Origin: Gaiellales bacterium
GTDB taxonomy: Bacteria; Actinomycetota; Thermoleophilia; Gaiellales; JAICJC01
Reading direction: 5' to 3'
Assembly (NCBI GenBank): GCA_036273515.1
Contig: DASUHM010000035.1
Location: 1 to 64,000 of the forward strand
DNA length: 64,000 nt
Part shown: one piece after another, positions 10,642 through 18,356 of the stretch
Layout: every line of letters starts with the position of its first letter
How positions within the stretch are numbered: the first letter of the stretch is position 1
Program-made: the position numbers and the translations under genes
The notes under the pieces: model-generated
Databases searched by the model: none
What the model was told of the DNA's origin: nothing
What the model saw: the letters and a program-made list of their open reading frames with translations, nothing else

Positions 10642-11668
10642 CCCGCGCGTCGCCGTCGTCGGCGCGACCGGCGCGGTCGGGCCGGTGGTGCTCGAGGTGC
10701 TGGCCGAGCGCGGCTTCCCCGCCTCCGAGGTGGTCGCCTTCGCGTCGGCCCGCTCGGCCGGATCGCGGATCCCGTTCGCGGGCGGCGAGCTCGAGGTGCG
10801 CGAGCTTCACGCCGACTCGTTCGACGGCTTCGACCTGGCCCTCTTCTCGGCGGGAGGCTCGACGTCCAAGCGCTACGCGCCCGAGGCCGTCGCCCGCGGC
10901 TGCGTCGTCGTCGACAAGTCGAGCGCATTCCGCATGGACCCGTCCGTGCCGCTGGTCGTCCCCGAGGTGAACCCGGAGGCGCTCGACGGCCACCGCGGCA
11001 TCGTCTCGAACCCCAACTGCTCGACGATTCAGCTGGTCGCGGCGCTGAAGCCGCTGCACGACGCCGCCGGCCTCACCCACGTCACCGTCGCCACCTACCA
11101 GGCCGTGTCGGGGACGGGAGCCGGGGCGGTCAAGGAGCTGCACGACCAGTCGCGGGCGCTCCTGGCCGGAGAGTCCGCCGAGGCGGCCGTGTACCCGCAC
11201 CAGATCGCGTTCAACGTGCTTCCCCAGTGCGACGCCTTCGAGGGCGACAGCACGACGGAGGAGACGAAGCTCGTGAACGAGACCCACAAGATCCTGGGCG
11301 ACTCGGAGCTCGCGATCAGCTCGACCTGCGTGCGCGTGCCCGTGTGGCGCGGCCACTCCGAGGCGGTCTGGATCGAGACGCGCGAGCCGCTCGGGGCCGA
11401 GCGGGCGCGGGCGCTCCTGCGCGACGCCCCCGGCGTGCGGGTCGTGGACGACCCGGCGGCGGCCTCCTATCCCCTTCCGTCGGCGGCGGCCGGCACGGAT
11501 GATGTCCTCGTGGGACGCATCCGCGACGACGCCTCGCGCCGCAACGGCCTCAGCCTGTTCGTGGTCGCCGACAACCTGCGCAAGGGCGCCGCCACGAACG
11601 GCGTCCAGATCGCCGAGCTCCTGGTGGGGCGAGGCCTCGTCCGTGTCCCCGACCGGGCGGCCGCCTGA
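10622..11668 (+). CDS. asd: aspartate-semialdehyde dehydrogenase
   Basis: Reduces aspartyl phosphate to aspartate semialdehyde with NADPH, the second step after LysC. It has 348 residues, with an N-terminal Rossmann motif VVGATGAVG, the catalytic Cys133 in SNPNCSTIQ and the acid-base His245 in RVPVWRGHS. The ATG at 10622 lies inside lysC; a GTG four codons later (10634) could equally serve. The stop overlaps the ATG of the next gene by one base. Confidence 0.95.
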
Positions 11669-12123
11669 TGGCGGTGGCTGGCCGGGGGCGGTTGTGCCCC
11701 GTGTGTCTGCGACCTGCGCGCGACGGGGCCTGCGTCCAGCACGGCCCCTGGCAGCCGCATCAGCTGGCCACGATCGACGACCGGCGGGCGGCCGGCCGCG
11801 CCGCCTGGCAGCCGTTCGAGCCGCTGCTGCACGCCTGTCCGCGCTGCCTGGGCGAGGTGGCCGAGGGCAGGCGCGGGTACGAGTGCGTCGAGAGCGCCCA
11901 CGGCCGCGACGCGCACGGGCCCTACGAGGTGGACGAGCTGCTCGGGGCCGCCGGCCAGCGCGACGGCGCCGCCTGCCGGGCGCGCTTCGCCCGCCGCGAG
12001 CGGGTGCGCCAGCGCTCCGGCCCGCAGCTGCCGACGCTGCCCGCGATCGACCCGGCCCGCCTGTGGCGGCTGATCGCCGCCGCGACCGTGCTGGCCGCGA
12101 CGGTCGCGTTCCTGTCCCGCTAG
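11668..12123 (+). CDS. zinc-ribbon-like protein with C-terminal membrane segment
   Basis: Unrecognised protein of 151 residues. It has two Cys pairs that look like metal-binding knuckles, CPVC near residue 10 and CPRC near residue 57, each with a further Cys downstream. It ends in one hydrophobic helix (LIAAATVLAATVAFL, about 134-148) that would anchor it in the membrane with a very short tail. The ATG overlaps the asd stop, so it is the last gene of the dnaX-asd operon. It converges on and overlaps the anti-sigma gene by four bases. Confidence 0.7.
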   Translation: MAVAGRGRLCPVCLRPARDGACVQHGPWQPHQLATIDDRRAAGRAAWQPFEPLLHACPRCLGEVAEGRRGYECVESAHGRDAHGPYEVDELLGAAGQRDGAACRARFARRERVRQRSGPQLPTLPAIDPARLWRLIAAATVLAATVAFLSR

Positions 12124-12809
12124 ACCGTGTGCGCTGCGATCGGCGCAGTGGTCGGCGCATTGGTGCCGCCGACCGGCTCGACCGTCACCGCGATCACGTC
12201 GCCCGGCCGCGCGTTCTGGGTCAGCTGCAGGTTCACGGTGCCGCCGCCCTGGAAGACGCCGGCGGGCAGGGCGACCTTGCCCCGGATCACCCACGCCTCG
12301 TAGGTCTTCCCCGGCGGGGCCGGCCGGATGCTGGCGTAGAGCGTGGCGTTGCCGTTGTGCGCAACGATGACGTTGCCGACGCCACGCAGGTTCCCGGCCT
12401 GGCCGTGGTAGAGCTTCGAGTGCAGGCCCGACAGGTCGCTGTGCAGCGACACGTTCCAGACCACGAGGCCGACGACCGCGGCGGCCAGCACGGGCACGGC
12501 GACGGCCGAGATCCGCGGCCACCACGACCGCGACCGCCGGGCCGGCTGCGCCCGGGCCGGAGCCGGCGTGGCGGCGGCGGGCGCCGCCTCGACGACCGGC
12601 TCGACGGACGCGAGCACGCGGTCACGCAGATCCGGCGGCGGCGCGGCGGCGGGCACGGCGTAGGCGAGCGACGCGGCCAGCGCCTCGGCCTCGCGCAGCT
12701 GGCGGCGGCAGCTGTCGCACTCGGCGACGTGCAGCGCGACGCGCTCCTCGTCCTCCGGGGAGAGCGCGTACAGGGCCTGGCCTGCGATCAGCTCGTCGAC
12801 GTGTTCCAC
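12120..12809 (-). CDS. anti-sigma factor, zinc-finger (ZAS) with RskA-like C-terminal domain
   Basis: Membrane protein of 229 residues that should hold the neighbouring ECF sigma factor inactive. The cytoplasmic N terminus has the zinc-anti-sigma motif H-x3-C-x2-C (His27, Cys31, Cys34). An Ala/Pro linker leads to one membrane helix (about residues 100-120). The extracellular part has the RskA-type beta-sandwich sequence (TLYASIRPAPPGKTYEAW). The start overlaps the end of the sigma gene by 22 bases, so the two are co-translated. RskA-type factors are released by regulated proteolysis; the rhomboid and PDZ-Lon genes at 43 kb are possible but unlinked partners. Confidence 0.9.
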   Translation of the reverse strand: MEHVDELIAGQALYALSPEDEERVALHVAECDSCRRQLREAEALAASLAYAVPAAAPPPDLRDRVLASVEPVVEAAPAAATPAPARAQPARRSRSWWPRISAVAVPVLAAAVVGLVVWNVSLHSDLSGLHSKLYHGQAGNLRGVGNVIVAHNGNATLYASIRPAPPGKTYEAWVIRGKVALPAGVFQGGGTVNLQLTQNARPGDVIAVTVEPVGGTNAPTTAPIAAHTV

Positions 12810-13405
12810 TCGTCCTCCGGGTGCATGCCGGCAGCGGCCAGCGAGTCCTTCAGCGCGCGCATGGCGGCGAAGGTGCGGCTCTTCACGGTGCCAATGGGAA
12901 GCGCCAGCCGGGCGGCGAGCTCCGACTGGCTGTAGCCGGCGAAGTACGCCAGCTCGATGACCTCGCGGTGCGGGTCGGGCAGCCGCGCCATGGCGGCGCG
13001 GACGTTGTCGCGGGCGACACCCCGCCAGGCCTGCTCCTCGACGGTCGCCCCGCCGGCGGCCTCCTCGCGGGCGGCGTCGAGCGGCTCGGCCCGGCGCCGC
13101 TCCTCGCGCCGCACCATGTCGACGGATTTGTGGTGCGTCATGGTCATGATCCAGGTCGAGGGCTGACCGCGGGCGGGGTCGAACTGGGTCGCGCCCGTCC
13201 AGACCGCCAGGAAGACGTTCTGGACGACGTCGGCCGCCAGCTCGCGGTCGCGGACGATCCTGACGGCGAGCGCGTATGCGGCGGCACCGTACCGGTCGTA
13301 CAGCCGCGCAAACGCTTCTCGATCGCCGCGCCCGATGAGCGCGAGCAACCCATGATCCGACAGGTGCTCCACCCGTCCTTCCCGTGGTGTGTCGCCGGAA
13401 TGCAT
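12788..13405 (-). CDS. ECF-type RNA polymerase sigma factor
   Basis: 205-residue group 4 sigma factor. Region 2 runs through DREAFARLYDRYGAAAYALA and ADVVQNVFLAVW. Region 4 (about 135-190) has the helix-turn-helix REVIELAYFAGYSQSELAARL with LPIGTVKSRTF. It is SigK-like in sequence and in partner. The start at 13405 (ATG) has GGGGAG about 11 bases upstream; a GTG at 13372 preceded by GGAAGGA is an alternative. A TACGCT box lies upstream; I saw no clear ECF-type promoter that would indicate autoregulation. Confidence 0.93.
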   Translation of the reverse strand: MHSGDTPREGRVEHLSDHGLLALIGRGDREAFARLYDRYGAAAYALAVRIVRDRELAADVVQNVFLAVWTGATQFDPARGQPSTWIMTMTHHKSVDMVRREERRRAEPLDAAREEAAGGATVEEQAWRGVARDNVRAAMARLPDPHREVIELAYFAGYSQSELAARLALPIGTVKSRTFAAMRALKDSLAAAGMHPEDEWNTSTS

Positions 13406-13427
13406 TCGCGTTCGCGCTCCCCGCGGT

Positions 13428-14042
13428 TCAGCGTACCGCGGCAGGCGTGGGGTTGATCACCGGGGCGAGGCGATCGCGCAGGCGGGCCAGGCGGATCCGT
13501 TCCGGCTCGAGCTCGATCGCGCGCAGGTCGAGCCGCATGAGCTCGATCCGGCCCGCCGTGCGCCGGCCGTGGAACCCGAAGTCGGCCAGGAAGTCGGCCG
13601 GGAAGATCGTGCGGTGCCCGAGGAAGCGGGTGGCGAAGTCCTCGCCCGACGGGTACCGGTAGGCGAACGCCTCGAGCGCCGGCTTGCCGTTGTCGCGGCA
13701 CTCGCCGATCGCCGCCAGGAAGAGGCTCTGCAGCACCCACGGGCTCTGGGCGTCGGTCAGGTAGGCGCAGGTGACGAGCACGGCGTCGCGGCTGGGCGGC
13801 CCGGCGGGCATGGTCTGCGCGCGCGGGAACTCCTGGGCGGGGCCGTACTGGATCAGGCCGATCACGCCGGTCTCGTCGCGGTAGACCTTGCCCCACGGTC
13901 CGAACTCGTCCTCGGCCTCGCGGATCCAGTCCTGGCGCTCCTGCGGATCCCGCCCGGGCCGGGTCTGCCACCACATGCAGCCGCGGCACGGATGCGGCGC
14001 CTCGCCGACCGTCGCGCCCGTGAGGTGGTCGACCGACGTCAT
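13428..14042 (-). CDS. GNAT-like acetyltransferase with N-terminal Cys pair
   Basis: 204 residues. The C-terminal two thirds look like a GNAT fold: VIGLIQYGPAQEFPRA for the central strands, then VLVTCAYLTDAQSPWVLQSLFLAAIGEC and a final substrate-side helix. The N terminus carries HPCRGCMWW (Cys19, Cys22), which may bind metal. Substrate is unknown. The open frame extends to 14180, but I start at the ATG at 14042 because upstream residues are Arg-rich noise and the ATG overlaps the previous gene's stop (ATGA). Confidence 0.68.
   Translation of the reverse strand: MTSVDHLTGATVGEAPHPCRGCMWWQTRPGRDPQERQDWIREAEDEFGPWGKVYRDETGVIGLIQYGPAQEFPRAQTMPAGPPSRDAVLVTCAYLTDAQSPWVLQSLFLAAIGECRDNGKPALEAFAYRYPSGEDFATRFLGHRTIFPADFLADFGFHGRRTAGRIELMRLDLRAIELEPERIRLARLRDRLAPVINPTPAAVR
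13430..13435 (-). promoter_or_regulatory. -10-like element, ECF sigma/anti-sigma operon
   Basis: TACGCT on the minus strand about 25 bases before the sigma ATG, inside the last codons of the upstream gene. Confidence 0.35.
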
Positions 14043-14422
14043 CGACCGGCCGGCTCCGGGGCGGCGACGTCGTCGACCACCACGGAAAGCATGCCCACGT
14101 CGAGGTCGACCATCGACGCCAGGTACGTCCGCACCGACCGGTCGACGGTGGCGGCCACCGTCGGGATCGACGCTCCCCACTCGGTCACGACGTGCAGCTC
14201 GAGGTCGACGCCCTCGCCGGCGGTGGCCACCCTCACGCCCAGGCGGTCGGGATCGCCGCGCCGCTCGAGCCGGCCGAGGTAGCCGCCGGTGAGCGCGTGC
14301 ACGCCCGCGACCTCGCGGGCCGCCGCGGCGGCGTACGCCGCGATCACCGCGTGGGAGATGTGGGCCGAGACACCGGCTGAGTGCACCGACTCCGCCGCAC
14401 CGGCCGCCGTCGGGTCGGTCAT
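14039..14422 (-). CDS. Asp23/Gls24 family envelope stress protein
   Basis: 127-residue member of the Asp23/Gls24 (DUF322) family. Recognisable parts are HAVIAAYAAAAAREVAGVHAL, the strand LELHVVTEWGASIPTVA and the helix VRTYLASMVDLDVGMLSVVV. Family members assemble near the membrane and are induced by envelope stress in Gram-positives; the biochemical role is unclear. It overlaps the next gene by four bases (ATGA). Confidence 0.85.
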   Translation of the reverse strand: MTDPTAAGAAESVHSAGVSAHISHAVIAAYAAAAAREVAGVHALTGGYLGRLERRGDPDRLGVRVATAGEGVDLELHVVTEWGASIPTVAATVDRSVRTYLASMVDLDVGMLSVVVDDVAAPEPAGR

Positions 14423-14431
14423 AGCGATCCG

Positions 14432-14437
14432 AGTATA
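14432..14437 (-). promoter_or_regulatory. -10 element (leaderless), Asp23/Gls24 gene
   Basis: TATACT on the minus strand, 9 bases before the ATG. It is the closest match to the TATAAT consensus among the leaderless promoters of this window. Confidence 0.6.
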
Positions 14438-14498
14438 CGGCCGGCCGTCCGCACGGGAACCGTTACCCGCCTGCAGCGGGACCGACGGGTGCCGCTGC

Positions 14499-14504
14499 TA
14501 GGTT
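14499..14504 (+). promoter_or_regulatory. -10 element (leaderless), GH3 gene
   Basis: TAGGTT with 6 bases to the ATG. The GGGGG between them is too close to the ATG to be a normal ribosome site. Confidence 0.55.
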
Positions 14505-14510
14505 GGGGGC

Positions 14511-15590
14511 ATGGGATGGAAGCCCAGGCTCGGCGTCCGGATCGGCGCGGCCGCCGCCGCGGCACTCTGCCTCGGCGCCGCCCCGGCGGCCGCCCGGGCA
14601 GCGGCGCCGACGCTCGCGCAGCTCGTCGGCCAGCGGCTGGTGGTGGCGATGAACGGCACCCGTGCGAACGGGCCGCTGCTCGCCCGGATCCGGGCGGGAC
14701 AGGTGGGCGGCGTGATCCTGTTCTCGAACAACGTGGTCTCGAAGGCGCAGGTCGCGCACCTCACCGCCGCGCTCCAGGCGGCCGCGCACGCGGGCGGCCG
14801 CCCCCCGCTGATCATCGCCACCGACCAGGAGGGCGGGCTCGTCCGCCGCATCCCGTGGGCGCCGCCGAAGCGCTCCGCGGCCGAGCTGGGGACGCTGCCG
14901 TCGTCGGTGTCCCAGACGTCCGGCGCGAACACCGGGGCGGCGCTGCATGCGATCGGGATCAACCTCGACCTCGCGCCGGTCGCCGACGTGCCCGCCGGCC
15001 CGGCCGACTTCATCGAGCAGCAGCGGCGCGCCTTCTCGACCAGCCGCTTCACCGTCGCGAGCGACGCGGCCGCGTTCGCGAAGGGGCTCGAGCAGGGTGG
15101 GACGCTGCCGACGATGAAGCACTTCCCCGGCCTCGGCCTCGCCACCGTCTCGACCGACCAGGCGGTCGTCCGCATCAACCTCGGCCGGTCGCGGCTCATC
15201 CGCGCTCTGCTGCCCTACCAGGTCGCGTTCCGGCAGACGCTCGGGCCGGTCGTGATGCTGTCGACGGCGATCTACCCGGCCCTCGACTCCCACGCCGCCG
15301 CCTGGTCGCGCCCGATCATCCACGGCCTGCTGCGCGGGACGCTCGGCTTCTCGGGCACCACGATCACCGATTCGCTGGACGCCGCGGCCGCCGCCCGCGG
15401 GCTGACCGACCCGGTGGTGGCGCTGCGGAGCGCCGAGGCGGGCGCCGACCTGCTGCTCGTGACCGGCTCGCAGGCGACCAGCAAGGGCGTCTACGCAAGC
15501 CTGCTCGCAGCGGCGCAGGCCGGGACGCTGCCTCGGTCGCGGCTGACCGCCTCGTACAGCCGCATCCTCGGGCTGAAGGCCCGCCTGTAG
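14511..15590 (+). CDS. secreted GH3 glycosidase, NagZ-like, with altered dyad
   Basis: Exported glycoside hydrolase family 3 protein of 359 residues with a signal peptide (about 1-30, ending PAAARAAA). GH3 landmarks: VGGVILFSNN, ATDQEGGLVRR, NLDLAPVADV, KHFPGLG and the nucleophile region TITDSLDAAA. This suggests beta-N-acetylhexosaminidase activity on peptidoglycan fragments. NagZ enzymes usually follow KHFPG-H/L-G with four residues and then D-S/T-H, the Asp-His acid/base dyad; here those three positions read STD. Either another residue does the job or activity differs. It converges on the phosphoesterase gene with only four bases between stops. Confidence 0.85.
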   Translation: MGWKPRLGVRIGAAAAAALCLGAAPAAARAAAPTLAQLVGQRLVVAMNGTRANGPLLARIRAGQVGGVILFSNNVVSKAQVAHLTAALQAAAHAGGRPPLIIATDQEGGLVRRIPWAPPKRSAAELGTLPSSVSQTSGANTGAALHAIGINLDLAPVADVPAGPADFIEQQRRAFSTSRFTVASDAAAFAKGLEQGGTLPTMKHFPGLGLATVSTDQAVVRINLGRSRLIRALLPYQVAFRQTLGPVVMLSTAIYPALDSHAAAWSRPIIHGLLRGTLGFSGTTITDSLDAAAAARGLTDPVVALRSAEAGADLLLVTGSQATSKGVYASLLAAAQAGTLPRSRLTASYSRILGLKARL

Positions 15591-15594
15591 CCGC

Positions 15595-16428
15595 TCAGCG
15601 CGGGCGCAGGCGCAGCAGGCAGACCTCGGGCCGCGCCATCACCCGGAACGGGACGAGCGTCGTGCCGAGGCCTCGCGAGACCACGACCGTCGTCCCCGGG
15701 TCCTCGTAGACGCCCTCGTCGTACCGGTAGGAGCGGTGCGAGAGGCGCAGCTTCCCGCGCGGCGTGGGCAGGCAGATCTGGCCGCCGTGCAGGTGGCCGC
15801 AGAGCGCGAGCGAGCACGTCCCCGGCCGCATCTGCGCCGGCACGTCGGGGAAGTGCGAGAGCAGGATCCGAAACGCCTCCGGTCGCGAGAAGAGCTCCTC
15901 CGGCGGCCGGTTCGTGCCCAGTGCGAAGAGGGCCGGATCGACGCCGGCGATCTCGATTTCGAGGCCACCGGACTCGACCACCACCGCCTCGTCCCGCAGC
16001 ACGGTCACCGCCGCCGAGCCCCAGTCGTCGATGACGATCCCGCGCGAGAACGGGTCGTTCGTGTCGCCCACGTCGTGGTTCCCGAGAACGGCGAAGATCC
16101 CGAGCGGCGGGTGCAGCTCCTCCATCGCGCGCACGACCGCATCGCGGGCGCGTCCGTGGCTCAGGATGTCGCCGGTCAACGCGACCAGATCGGGCTGCCA
16201 GGCGACGCCGAGCGCCGCGGCCTTGCGCAGCGCGCGGACGTTCAGCGACGGCGTCCCGGCATGGAAGTCGGACAGGTGCAGCACGGTCAGCCCGTCGATC
16301 GCCCCGGGCAGTCCGGGCACGCCGATCTCGAGCTCGCGGCCCTGCACCCACTGGGCCTCGAAGAGCCCCCACGCCGCCATCGCGGCGCCAGCCCCCGCGA
16401 GCGCCCCGAGGGCGCGGTTACTCGCCAC
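15595..16428 (-). CDS. membrane-anchored calcineurin-like metallophosphoesterase
   Basis: 277-residue phosphoesterase with a hydrophobic N-terminal anchor (about 5-22). The two-metal site is complete: LSDFH (Asp54, His56), LTGD, GNHD, LLSHFPD and GHLHGGQ. This is the YkuE/YaeI-like subgroup, several of which act on membrane lipids or UDP-sugar lipids at the cell surface; the substrate here is not known. Its start overlaps the upstream 65-codon gene by 11 bases, so they form a two-gene unit. Confidence 0.88.
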   Translation of the reverse strand: MASNRALGALAGAGAAMAAWGLFEAQWVQGRELEIGVPGLPGAIDGLTVLHLSDFHAGTPSLNVRALRKAAALGVAWQPDLVALTGDILSHGRARDAVVRAMEELHPPLGIFAVLGNHDVGDTNDPFSRGIVIDDWGSAAVTVLRDEAVVVESGGLEIEIAGVDPALFALGTNRPPEELFSRPEAFRILLSHFPDVPAQMRPGTCSLALCGHLHGGQICLPTPRGKLRLSHRSYRYDEGVYEDPGTTVVVSRGLGTTLVPFRVMARPEVCLLRLRPR

Positions 16429-16615
16429 GCACAGGGGGCACGTCGCCCTGCATGCGCGTGCGAGCGGCGGCGATGCGGTCGCGGAGGACCGACAGGCGGC
16501 CCTCGTCCGCGGAGTGCCCGTTCCCCGAGGCGGCGACCGGCCGCTGCCGGTTGAGCGCCATCCGGACGCCGCCGGCGACCGCGGCGAGCGCGGCGAGGAG
16601 CAACAGGCGTCGCAT
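16418..16615 (-). CDS. small single-pass membrane protein (65 aa)
   Basis: Unrecognised small protein: an N-terminal membrane helix (RRLLLLAALAAVAGGVRMAL) followed by a charged tail that is probably helical. Support comes from a leaderless-type TACACT box 7 bases upstream of the ATG and an 11-base overlap with the phosphoesterase gene that follows it. Confidence 0.6.
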   Translation of the reverse strand: MRRLLLLAALAAVAGGVRMALNRQRPVAASGNGHSADEGRLSVLRDRIAAARTRMQGDVPPVRGE

Positions 16616-16622
16616 GCCGCCC

Positions 16623-16628
16623 AGTGTA
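16623..16628 (-). promoter_or_regulatory. -10 element (leaderless), small membrane protein/phosphoesterase
   Basis: TACACT on the minus strand, 7 bases before the ATG at 16615. Confidence 0.55.
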
Positions 16629-16636
16629 CTGCGGGC

Positions 16637-17143
16637 CTACTCGCACGCGTGCCAGAGCCCCCTTCCGGAGACGGCCGCCGACCGCTCCAGGGCCGCGAAC
16701 AGCGCGGCGTGCGCGGTGTTGGGCGGAAAGGGGTAGCTGCGCGCGTATCCGCGCCGCACGAGCTCGGCGTTCACGAACAGCGGCCGGGGGCCGGCCAGCC
16801 ACACGTAGGCGAGGAAGCGGCCGTACCTGTCATGCAGCTCACGGTCGTACCGCAGCGTCACGCTCCGGCCGGTGACGAGGTGCTTCGTGAACGCCGACGC
16901 CTGGGGCCCGTAGCAGCCCACGGGCCGGCGGGGGTCGACCGTCTCGGGTGTGTCGATGCCGAGCAGGCGCACGTCCTCGATCCGGCCGCCGCCGCCCTCG
17001 ACGATGATCGTGTCGCCATCGACGGCGCGCACGACGGTGCCGCGCGTGAACGGCTGGGCCGAGCCCCCGGCCACCCGCCACCAGCCCGCGGCCACCACGA
17101 CGACGATGGCGAGGCCGGCCAGGATGAGGTCGCGTCGGATCAC
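16637..17143 (-). CDS. thermonuclease (SNase-like) family protein
   Basis: 168 residues: an N-terminal signal anchor (LILAGLAIVVVVAAGWW) and a staphylococcal-nuclease OB fold. The three nuclease positions can be followed: Arg in DVRLLGIDTPE, Glu in the same segment, and Arg in DRYGRFLAYVW. The calcium-site segment AVDGDTIIV is also present. It is probably an exported nuclease. I start at the GTG at 17143 (VIRRDLILAG), not the frame's first GTG at 17173, because TAGCGT lies 7 bases upstream in the usual leaderless position and the signal anchor begins there. Confidence 0.85.
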   Translation of the reverse strand: MIRRDLILAGLAIVVVVAAGWWRVAGGSAQPFTRGTVVRAVDGDTIIVEGGGGRIEDVRLLGIDTPETVDPRRPVGCYGPQASAFTKHLVTGRSVTLRYDRELHDRYGRFLAYVWLAGPRPLFVNAELVRRGYARSYPFPPNTAHAALFAALERSAAVSGRGLWHACE

Positions 17144-17150
17144 GGGAACG

Positions 17151-17156
17151 ACGCTA
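17151..17156 (-). promoter_or_regulatory. -10 element (leaderless), thermonuclease-like gene
   Basis: TAGCGT on the minus strand, 7 bases before the GTG at 17143. Confidence 0.45.
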
Positions 17157-17245
17157 CGCCCGGCCCCCGTCACGTGTCAGTCACGAGGCGTGCCAGATGT
17201 GTGCCGGATCTGTAAGACGGGGCGGGTTCCAGCCGACCCCGTTCC

Positions 17246-17251
17246 TACACT
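17246..17251 (+). promoter_or_regulatory. -10 element, exonuclease/ATPase operon
   Basis: TACACT with 13 bases to the ATG at 17265, which gives a 5' leader of only about 6-8 nt. Confidence 0.45.
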
Positions 17252-17264
17252 TGAGAGCCCGCCC

Positions 17265-18356
17265 ATGAAGCTCCTGCACATCGCCGACATCCACCTCGAC
17301 CGCGTCTTCCATCGCGCGGAGTCGCGCCCGGCCGCCGTCCGCCGCCGCGGCGAGCTGCGCGACGCGCTCACCCGCGCGCTCGCGCTCGGCAAGGAGCACG
17401 AGGCCGAGGCCGTCTGCATCGCCGGCGACGTCTACGAGCACGAATACGTGAGCGAGGACACGATCTCGTTCCTGCGCGACGCGTTCGCGGCGGCCGGCGT
17501 GCCCGTGCTCGTCACGCCGGGCAACCACGACCCGTACCTGCCGGGCTCGGCCTGGCAGCGCACGGAATGGCCGGCGAACGTCCACCTGTTCGCGCGCGAC
17601 GAGCTCGAGCCGTACCGGCTGGGCAACGGCGTCACCGTGTGGGGCGCCGCGTTCACGGCCCGGAATTGCGACGCATCCGCCGTCGCGCGTTTCCGGGCGC
17701 CCGACGACGGCGGCATGCACGTGCTCCTCGTCCACGCCGCGCTCACCGGCGAGCAGTGGGCCGAGGAGGCCGACTACCGGCCCGTCACCCGCGCCCAGCT
17801 GCAGGCGACCGGCGCCGCCTACGCGATGCTCGGCCACTTCCACGACGGCCGCGGCGACGGCTTCCTGTGCTACCCGGGCAGCCCTGAGCCGCTCGACTGG
17901 GGCGAGCGCACCGGCGCCCACGGCGCGTCGATCGTCGAGGTTGCCGGCGGCACGGTGACCGCCGAGGCGATCCCCATCGCGAGGCGCCGCTACGTCGAGC
18001 GCACGGTGTCGGTCGGCGGCGCCGCCGGCTCCGCCCAGGTCGAGGTGGCCGTCGCAACGGTCGCCGCCGAGGAGCCCGGCGCGTCGCTGCGGGTCGTCCT
18101 CACCGGCGAGATCGAGCCTGGCTGCGAGATCGACGCCCGCAGCATCTCCGAGCGGTGTGGGGCGGGACTGACCGAGCTCGCGGTGGTCGACCGGACGGTG
18201 CCCGCCTACGACCTGGACGCGCTCGCGCGCGAGGGATCCGTGCGGGGCAGGTTCGTGGCGAGGCTCCTGCACTCCGGCGACCCGGACGCCCACGAGGCGA
18301 TCCTGGCCGGCCTGCGCGCCCTCGACGGCCGCGCCGAGGTGATCCATGCGGGTTGA
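17265..18356 (+). CDS. SbcD/YhaO-like DNA repair exonuclease subunit
   Basis: 363-residue metallophosphoesterase of the Mre11/SbcD type. Metal ligands appear in order: HIADIHLD (Asp8, His10), IAGDVYE, TPGNHDP, LVHAAL and GHFHDGR. It should form a nuclease complex with the ATPase encoded next, whose start overlaps this gene by 11 bases. The fold is closer to B. subtilis YhaO than to E. coli SbcD, judged from the partner. The ATG follows TACACT by 13 bases and has no ribosome site. Confidence 0.88.
   Translation: MKLLHIADIHLDRVFHRAESRPAAVRRRGELRDALTRALALGKEHEAEAVCIAGDVYEHEYVSEDTISFLRDAFAAAGVPVLVTPGNHDPYLPGSAWQRTEWPANVHLFARDELEPYRLGNGVTVWGAAFTARNCDASAVARFRAPDDGGMHVLLVHAALTGEQWAEEADYRPVTRAQLQATGAAYAMLGHFHDGRGDGFLCYPGSPEPLDWGERTGAHGASIVEVAGGTVTAEAIPIARRRYVERTVSVGGAAGSAQVEVAVATVAAEEPGASLRVVLTGEIEPGCEIDARSISERCGAGLTELAVVDRTVPAYDLDALAREGSVRGRFVARLLHSGDPDAHEAILAGLRALDGRAEVIHAG

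Noticed and set aside
12120-13405. Sigma/anti-sigma genes as part of the upstream dnaX operon
   Set aside because: They are on the opposite strand and only converge with the last gene of that operon.
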